From Hofstenia miamia (lineage: Eukaryota > Xenacoelomorpha > Acoela), in assembly GCA_004352715.1 (NCBI GenBank), contig SCFE01000116.1, positions 1,123,926 to 1,187,925 of the forward strand: 64,000 nt of DNA. The letters are read 5' to 3'. How positions within the stretch are numbered: the stretch's first letter is position 1; each line of letters starts with the position of its first letter. Below the pieces are notes generated by a model that made no database searches, was not told the origin of the DNA, and saw only the letters and a list, made by a program, of their open reading frames with translations. Below are positions 56,935 to 64,000 of this stretch, piece after piece. The position numbers and the translations under genes are program-made.

Positions 56935-57870
56935 GGTGGTTGAATAGTCACTCTTTACTTATAAAAGCCTAAAAAACAAAGACGCATATGTAGTGTAAGA
57001 AATCAAAGCAAATTTTATGTTATTCCATTTGGATCTCCAAAAATTACAATTCAATGTTTGCACCATCTTTATGAATACACTTTCTAAGTCTTATCGATAC
57101 CTGTACCGTTGCTGATCAGGAGGAGCACCATCTTGAATAAATATTGATTCTTTAGCTTTTCCCATTCAATAATTGTTGGCCAAAGGAAAGTCTCCAAAAT
57201 GTGCAAATAGCACTGACTATTCATTGTATAGCGAATATGCATGGTCCTGAATCCTTGTTGAAGACAAGCCGCACCAAACAGTTACTGTCGACCTGTATCA
57301 TCATAAGTCCTCATGAAGAACATTCAGGCTAGTATGACGGCATATCTCATTTTCATGGACAGCTTGCCTTGTTGATTTGGAAGAGCTCCTGTCAAATATC
57401 TCCCTCACTAATTCCACATCCGCGTCTGACTTTTTAGAAGGATTTCCAGATCTGGCGGAATCAAGAACGCTGCCAGTTGTAATCAGCTTGCGGTAGAAGT
57501 TCTTAATGGTCTTAAGGTCAAGAATGCAATGTATTCCATGATGGGATCTCCACCATCGTTGAACTTGTACAAGAAACTGCCAAACCTCGTATCTAGTGGA
57601 AATTCTTGGCTGTTTTCAATGCTTAAAGTAGGCGACATTTCGTAAGTAAAATCAACAATATTGTAATTAATTTGCAAGTAGCGAACTAATATAGAGGATA
57701 ACTTGCGCGGACAGAAGGGTGATCATTACTCGCATTCTAATTGGTTGAACAGTTTGATGATTTGTCACATAAATTGGCAGGTCTCATGTAAGTGCGAAGT
57801 TTCAATCAAAGGAATGTTTACTTCTGAAGATATAGCTAAATAGAATCAGGGGGTGACTTTCCAACCACCC
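56932..57870 (-). mobile_element. Mariner-type element with TIRs inserted in a (TA)n tract
   Basis: The left end CAGGGTGGTTGAATAGTCAC and the inverse of the right end GGGTGGTTGGAAAGTCAC are imperfect inverted repeats. Each abuts TA microsatellite sequence (56892-56931 and 57871-57889), matching TA target preference. On the minus strand a decayed transposase shows an N-terminal HTH-like block (GSVLDSARSGNPSKKSDADV, ELVREIFDRSSSKSTRQAVH) and, further on, FIQDGAPPDQQ of the catalytic domain. Several stops and frame changes are present. It is related to, but distinct from, the 23.5 kb element. The frame 57483-57677 is one open piece of it. Confidence 0.8.
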
Positions 57871-58016
57871 TATATATATATATATATATNNNNNNNNNNN
57901 NNNNNNNNNNNNNNNNNNNNNNNNNNNNNNNNNNNNNNNNNNNNNNNNNNNNNNNNNNNNNNNNNNNNNNNNNNNNNNNNNNNNNNNNNNNNNNNNNNNN
58001 NNNNNNNNNNNNNNNN

Positions 58017-58072
<56 letters not shown>

Positions 58073-58074
58073 CT
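57871..58074. repeat. (TA)n microsatellite with gap
   Basis: TA repeats flank the N run 57890-58016. Confidence 0.95.
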
Positions 58075-58472
58075 TCGCTATTCGCGGGGGTTACGTGCTT
58101 TACTCCCCCGCGAATATTGGATGCAGTTTTTAAACGTCTATGTATAAGATTATATCCGATACTAAATGCTTCCCAAACACTTTCTAAAGACACTCTTACC
58201 CATTAAAATAGTAATAATGTAATAATATTGCATGCAGTTATGCATTTCACTAATATAGTAATGATAATGTAAATACATATTAATTTTGTACTCAACAATA
58301 TTTTAATCAAAAAGAAATGTAAGTAAAGGAGGACAGAGCATATTGACCCATAGTGTATCACTGTACCGTAAAGTAATTTTTTATGCGTATAACACATGTG
58401 TTTTAGGGTTAAGAGCATAACCCACGAATATGTGGGGCCGCGAATGGGGAGCCTCGAATAGGTGAGAGTATT
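58072..58472. mobile_element. Candidate MITE with ATTCGCGG-containing ends
   Basis: The left end contains TTCGCTATTCGCGGGGGTTA and CCCCCGCGAATATTGG. The right end read inward contains CACCTATTCGAGGC and CCCCATTCGCGG. The unit is enclosed by (TA)n tracts on both sides. The ATTCGCGG palindromic words at both ends resemble pogo-type MITE ends. Internal sequence is non-coding. Confidence 0.55.

Positions 58473-58475
<3 letters not shown>

Positions 58476-58517
<42 letters not shown>
58476..58517. repeat. (TA)n microsatellite
   Basis: Uninterrupted TA run of about 40 bp. Confidence 0.95.
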
Positions 58518-58519
<2 letters not shown>

Positions 58520-58524
<5 letters not shown>

Positions 58525-59375
58525 ATCAGATTTTCTTTAGAACAGTTGTTTCATTATGAATGCAGTAGGTATATGTTCCCAAATAGCATGTTCTAGAGCA
58601 TGCTTGTAGAAAGAATTGTATGTAAAAGTCTCAAAAAAGACATTGAAAGGTGAGCACATGGCTATCATAAGAATTGAGTCTTGTTCTATGAAACATAATT
58701 ACAATGTTCCGAGTTCCGACGGTTACCGTTTTGACGTTATATGACAGCAAACATAAAGGACAATGACTGAGAATGGAAATAATACTTGAATTAACTTTTA
58801 TGTGAATTAATTATTGTGTTATATTATATTACTAAAATAATTCTGTAGAAAATTATTTTCAATTCATCATCAAGTTTGACACCCCCAGCACCATTCACAA
58901 TTTCACAATAGGCAGTGTTACTGCCGTTACTATACTTTATGTTCCATAAAAAGCAAGGAAATTTGTGATGCAAGACAATATATTGTTATTCCAATTTGTC
59001 ATCGCATAGTCAAAAATAAAAATTCTTTTTTGTAATTTCACAGAAAATGACATCCAGTGTTTCTTTGTTACAAACCGTTATTATGTGGAATCAGCATTAT
59101 GCTTTGTATTTTCTGATTATATTAAGGTATTAACATACCAGGAAACATTGTTTATAACTTCGAACTTCCAAATAATAGACTTAGTAGTGGACTGACGATT
59201 TATTTTAATATTTGTATGTGTATGTAACTTAATAATCATCATGAAAATTTCCCCTTTTCGTTTGTCATTCCATAATACCTTATGCCCAACGAGGCTAATT
59301 GCTAGATGACTTTTTACTGTGTTAAGCATACTACATCCTTTCATTAAATATCATTGACGTACCATCTTTTCTAAT
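58520..59375. other. Non-coding interval
   Basis: Nothing recognised; the frame at minus 59117-59344 lacks domain signal. Confidence 0.45.
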
Positions 59376-59379
59376 TTGT

Positions 59380-60150
59380 ATCTCTAGTTTGAAAACTTGA
59401 ATAATCTTGGAATATCTTGAATAATTCTTTAGTGTTGAATTTCGTTAAAAAATCTTACAAGTTTCTTGAAAGAACTTGATAAAAAATTTATTCTACGATT
59501 TCTTGCAAAGATCTTGAACATATATAATTTTCTTATTTTAGGAGAGGTCTTTGAATATATGGAGAAAGTCCCAATATGGATGGACTTTGAAGAAAAGTAG
59601 ACTATCAAAAAATGAATTTATTGTATGATTTCAATATGATAATAAAGTTTTGAAAAAGTCGATGTTGAAAATCTCATTAACATATATATATTTCGTTTTT
59701 TATGCGACACTTTAAATAACTTTAAATAAAATCATGATTATGTCTGGCATAAGGTAATGGTTCTGCACATTGTTGCCGAATTACAATTTCGTTTTTTAGA
59801 ACATCTTTGAATTTCTTTTATATTTCTTTCATGACTTGCTAAATTTCAAGTTTTCTCAACGAAAATTAATAAACTTCCAAGAACTTTCTAAGATTTTTTA
59901 TGATTATTGGGTATATTGAAAATTTCTTTCAAGATTCTGGGAATTTCTTGGAAATTTCCTGAAAAGTTCTTGCAAGTTTTTTCAAAGAAAAATCTAAAAA
60001 TCGTCCAAGAACTTTTCAACATTTTCCCTGATTCTTGGAATGTCCTGGAAATTTTCTTTAAGAATCTGGGAATTTCTTGGAAAATTTTTGAACGTTTTTT
60101 AAAAGAAATTTCCAAGAACTTTCCAAGATTTCCTAATTTGATTAACTTGG
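59380..60150. repeat. Degenerate ~110 bp tandem array
   Basis: Units built from CCAAGAACTTT, AATTTCTTGGAA, GGGAATTTCTTGG and TTTTTTCAAAG words recur: clear copies near 59875-59995, 60005-60110 and 60110-60150, with weaker ones back to 59380. Both strands stay open over 59888-60182, a side effect of the repetitive TTC/GAA composition rather than two genes. Confidence 0.65.
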
Positions 60151-60159
60151 GATCGCTTA

Positions 60160-60800
60160 TTAAATTCAAAATATACATTTAGCTAATAATCAAACTTTAA
60201 CTCAACTTTGCTATATTTTATGAACAAATATTGAAAATCAAAATTTTAATTTTAATTTGAATATACTACCAATTTATTTCTTTTACATCTTTTTGACGTA
60301 AATATAAATATGAGCTAATGGCGACCAAAAACCACATTCTTGGTTTAGGTTATTATACTTTGGGCGAAATTAAATTTTAATCATAATCAAATTTCCAAAT
60401 TTGAGGCTATTTCAAAATGGCACCGTCGGTTTTTTAAATTTTTGCACGATTATTTAGCAGTATGGTATACCAACTCAAAAAAATGAGGTTTCTGGCTCGG
60501 ACACTTTTCTTCAATAAAGATTTGATTCACACATGGATACTAGACAGAAGTGTGACCTCATTTTCATGAATAAAAATGTCTAGGAAAATATTGCAATTAC
60601 ACATATAAGCCTACATGGATTTGTAATTTACTAATTTTGAATCCTTTGATTTAATTGATTAGAATAAACTTTTAAACTATTTTCGCAAAATATTAAAATT
60701 GGGCGTTACACTATTAACTTAGCAGTGAATTATTCATATGAAAATTTGGCAGTGTACACGATGCTTCTTAAATAATAGATAGCATCGACAGGTACGAAAT
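60160..60800. other. Upstream interval of the 60.8 kb membrane exon
   Basis: AT-rich and non-coding. A promoter for the downstream exon would be expected near 60700-60800, but no specific motif is convincing. Confidence 0.35.
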
Positions 60801-60813
60801 TGACGTATTTCAA

Positions 60814-61273
60814 ATGGATTCGTTGCCAACAACAGTACAGCAAAATCGCTTCTCTCTCAAAAAGCTTTTTGCAAAGTGGATGTACAATTTTGTGAAAAGG
60901 GAGAGAAAATCGCAATTTTTGATATGCTTGCTATTTTTTGCTACTATAATATGTCTGCTTGCTGTGGCAAATACATATGCGTCACTTGAAAAAAAGAATG
61001 CATGTCGCAGTGACTTGCATGTGTGCAATATGAAGAACATTTTGCTACTGCTAAAGTTGACAATTTTTCATTCGTATCCTTTTCTAGTAGTTGTTGCGGG
61101 ATACTTTCTTTCAAAGCAGTTATTTCCTGCAATACAGATAAAAAATTCACCTGTTGTGGGTCTAAAAAGATTTGCTTCATCGTCCGACTACTGTTCAGCT
61201 GAAAAAATCGATTATCTCTCCATGCAGTGGTCAGAACTCATCATTGGAAGAATTAGCAGAGACGTATTAAAAT
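60814..61273 (+). CDS. Two-pass membrane-protein first exon (paralogue of the 15 kb exon)
   Basis: ATG at 60814 (MDSLPTTVQQNRFSLKKLF) opens 153 codons plus one base, ending at AAAT|GTGAGT (61274), phase 1. There is a basic N-terminus (KRERKSQ), a hydrophobic segment at about residues 33-53 (FLICLLFFATIICLLAVANT) and a second at about 82-102 around FHSYPFLVVVAGYFLS. Shared with the 15 kb exon: C-x2-D-x3-C, NMKNILLLL, H-x-YPFLVV, NSP and the SRD ending. Between them only about a third of residues are identical, yet length and phase are the same, which argues that both are real coding exons of one gene family. The continuation after 61273 was not found within the window. Confidence 0.65.
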
Positions 61274-61281
61274 GTGAGTAG

Positions 61282-62380
61282 ATTTCATCAAATGGAGGTG
61301 CATTAAAAAGTTTCAATTCTTGAAAAATTACTTGAAATGATACATTATTTTTGGAAATTGATGAATTCAATTTGAAATTAGTCATCAAATTTGGAATCAA
61401 GTCTAAATATTGAAATACTTTTTTTTCGTAAACGGCTTTATCTTTTCTATTCTTATTAGCAGAGGCGCACACAGAGCGGGTGGGGGAGCATCCCCCTCTC
61501 AACAGAGCATAGATGCTTACATTAACTATGAAATATATGCCCATAACAACCATAGTAGATATATATTAACTATGGGTGTCACTCTATATCTGCAGAGGTA
61601 GGCAATATGTAATTGAATTTTCAATTATTGCAATAATTGAAAGTCGATTAATCTTTTGCATACTTAAAAAAAATTGCTCAATGTATTACTTCAGAAAAAT
61701 TGCCAATTATTTAAGAATCACTAAAAACGTTTTCATGAGCATTTACAGTCCCGATTTGAAAAGCATTATTGTCCTTTCTAATAATATAGCATTGATTGTT
61801 GAGTGTACTGCATAGTTTGATGCCTCAAAAACTATTTTATGCTACCACCACCAAGTTCACATATTTTGTATATTGAAGGCTTAACATTAACCTTATTTCG
61901 CACAATTGCAATCTTCTGTCGATCACGACCTCATGGACGAGATAAATATGCAAGATACATAAAACATGCTTAAATACATACTTGGTGATACTTAATAAAT
62001 ACATATTTAAATAAATATTTTCGCTTTTGATTATGTAAAAGCCTTTTTGACAAATTGCTCTACAGAACCATACCATTGATATCTCAACCCATAATATTGA
62101 GATTTGGAACCTGGATAGACGCTGCGGTGTTCAAATCATAACATCAAGATAGCTTTTGACCTGGTGGGCCTGACAACTCACTCTGAATTTCTATCCGATA
62201 CCATTTGTTAAGAGATATGGTCTTTAATTGTCACTGCAGTTTTGGAGAAGATTAAGGTGCTATTGGTATATTCAATCGGCAAAGTCAAGGTAGGAGTGAT
62301 CTAGGATAAACAATGGCCTCCTTGATATCAGAGTGTCATGTAGCGCAATTATCTGGAATGCAGCAGAATTAGCCCTATTG
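61282..62380. other. Non-coding interval with a short GC-rich repeat end
   Basis: A block at 61455-61510 (GAGGCGCACACAGAGCGGGT..CATCCCCC) looks like a solitary element end of the GCAGAGGCGC type. Otherwise nothing recognised. Confidence 0.4.
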
Positions 62381-62381
62381 T

Positions 62382-62510
62382 AAGCTGTAGCGTAGAACGG
62401 TCATTTTCCAGCTAAAAAGACCTGCTATCAGATAAGAGATACAACTTGACAGAGGAAAACATCGAGAGACATTTATTTTTTATTTGCAATAAAAAATTAT
62501 TTACAGTTTG
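62382..62510 (+). mobile_element. hAT transposase C-terminal remnant
   Basis: Plus-strand SCSVERSFSS, stop, KDLLSDKRYNLTEENIERHL then FFICN matches the hAT dimerisation region (S-x-ERSFS-x-LK-x-L-x-DKR-x-x-LT-x-EN). A TAA interrupts it after ERSFSS. It is short and isolated, so an old fragment. It differs from the hAT signature at 31.0 kb, so a second hAT lineage is present. Confidence 0.75.
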
Positions 62511-62519
62511 AAGAACATA

Positions 62520-63557
62520 TTTGACCAGTTATGTCATATTTTGGCAATTTTAAGTCTCTAGTTTTTGAAGCAACTCAACATTGAGGGGGCCAAAACTTAT
62601 AAGTTTTTAAATTTTCTTATATTAGGCTAGCTTACACATTTGATGATTCTATCGCTTTTGAGACAGCCTTGGGGGTTTTTATACAACTTAAAAAATACAT
62701 ATTATAAACGTACATGCGTATATTTTAATATTTTAATAAAAAAAGGGAATCCAAAATTTAATCTAAGAAATGAAAGACCTTGTTCATTCAGCGATACAAT
62801 TACGTTGAGCATGTCTTACAAACAAAACGCGTTAATTGTATGTTATCTCAGAGCTTGTGTCAGTAAGAAATAATATTATTCTCCATTTCTTCCGACTTCC
62901 ACCTACAGACAATTGCATCTCGTTGTGATTAAATGGTTCTATTCAAAACTACGCTTGTTTGAACGATCTAATCATACAATAATTCTGGAAGAAATCGAGG
63001 TGACAGTCGAATATATTACTTCGAGTTATAAATTGCAGTTATATTCACAATGAATCTCTTCTTAGAAATTGAAATGATACTTCTATCATTTCTATCACTA
63101 GGTTTTGCATCTGATTGGTCAAATAAATCGATTATATTAAAGTGGCATTTTGTTGATAGGAATATCGTCCAGCAGAAATGCTTGAAGTAGTGTAGTCCTA
63201 AAACTATTTTTTTAAGATTTTGTGATATTTCATGTTAATTAATTGTGATAAGTGTTTCTAAAAAAAATAGTTGTTAAAGTAATTTTTTAGAATTTCAGTG
63301 CATTACATTTCTAAATTCTGTCATTTTTTACTAAGCTAGATTTGCTCAAATATTCCATACAATTATTTTCAATAATTGTTATATAAAAAATATGCTTAAT
63401 TGAATCTCTTGTTTTCTTTTTATTTCTATATAATTATTTTTTCAAGAAAATGGGTTAGTTGCATAAAATGTCTAATACTCTGAAACATTGAACTAGCTTT
63501 ATTATATTTGTGATTTTGACTTACATAAATATAGAGACAAAAATTCAATTATTCAAA

Positions 63558-63595
<38 letters not shown>

Positions 63596-64000
63596 AATAC
63601 TTCTTTGCATATCATAATCAGTACAATGAGAAAAGTATTTTTGGGTGGCGAAATTATGTTGATAACATTTGCTTTATTATTGTATCTGGAGATTAGTCTG
63701 TATAGTAAATTCCAATATTGGGGTAGCACAGACACCCCAACAGAAATATTGGGGTTGCAATTGCCACCCCTGTCACCCTAATTCCTGCGCCATTGCTTTG
63801 TGGTAGCACAGACTTACTATGGAATGATCCTCAGTTCTATTCTTTCTTTGGTTAACAGGATTTGAAGACCGTGATAATCCTGCTCTGGGCGGTGGTTGGA
63901 ATGAGTCATGGGAACAGGAGAGCAGCTTAAATTGAAAAAAATGAATGCTATATACTTTCACAAGCAATGTTTTGAAATTGTATATTAATATCATATATTC
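62520..64000. other. Non-coding interval to window end
   Basis: Contains a (TA)n run at 63561-63590 and a repeat-like patch at 63715-63790 with GGGTAGCACAGACACCCC and its partial echo GTGGTAGCACAGAC at 63801. No exon is supported. Confidence 0.45.

Noticed and set aside
59888-60182. Overlapping ORFs on both strands
   Set aside because: Produced by a tandem TTC/GAA-rich repeat; neither has a domain or splice support.
1-64000. CRISPR arrays, bacterial operons or phage modules
   Set aside because: No regularly spaced direct repeats with unique spacers and no prokaryotic gene organisation; spliced exons and animal transposons throughout.

Overview
This is AT-rich, intron-containing animal DNA, most likely from an arthropod. 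It has small exons with GT/AG splice sites, AATAAA signals, long (TA)n microsatellites next to N gaps, and remnants of mariner, Tc1, hAT, piggyBac and non-LTR elements. No operon, Shine-Dalgarno or other bacterial organisation is visible. The species cannot be fixed from sequence alone. Chemoreceptor-like membrane genes, arthropod-style transposases and introns of only about 40 nt would fit a crustacean or another non-model arthropod (inference).

Layout. 0-4.2 kb: a THAP zinc-finger exon in a CpG-rich stretch, and a 0.95 kb duplication whose second copy has lost most CpGs. 4.2-9 kb: non-coding DNA with repeats. 9.2-10.3 kb: a multi-pass, gustatory-receptor-like gene (minus). 11-12.4 kb: a decayed mobile-element gene. 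15.0-15.5 kb: a membrane-protein exon whose homologue of identical length (460 nt) lies at 60.8 kb. 16.5-17.1 kb: a reverse transcriptase fragment. 18.1-21.5 kb: a locally duplicated PLP-dependent group II decarboxylase; the C-terminal 314 codons are intact. 23.5-24.1 kb: a mariner-like element with terminal inverted repeats.

25.5-50.1 kb is dominated by minus-strand genes for secreted LDL-receptor class A (LDLA) repeat proteins. They fall into two lineages. Lineage 1 is the 25.5-27.5 kb gene and its decayed relative at 43.8-44.6 kb. Lineage 2 is the 47.1-50.1 kb gene and the partial copies at 34.1-35.8 kb. Most carry lesions: nonsense codons exactly at a conserved Cys and a conserved Glu, frameshifts, a lost splice donor, and deletions shared between copies. 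Single-N joins show that cassette order and copy number in the assembly are not reliable.

Between these genes, 29.96-33.56 kb is one 3.6 kb insertion with 17-bp inverted repeats and a TTA duplication. The paralogous flank at 46 kb preserves the uninserted site. A hAT-like element with GATTAATC subterminal repeats is nested inside it, and a foldback element is nested inside that. 50.4-64 kb is mostly repeat-derived: a 1-2 kb interspersed family, a second mariner relative with TIRs in TA microsatellites, a degenerate 110-bp tandem array, the second 460-nt membrane exon and a hAT C-terminal remnant.

Genes that look potentially functional are the 9.2-10.3 kb receptor, the 460-nt exons, the decarboxylase body, the THAP exon and the 3' exons of the 47 kb LDLA gene. 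Nothing links them in a common pathway. The window is best read as a gene-poor, duplication-rich region in which a secreted LDLA family is expanding and decaying.
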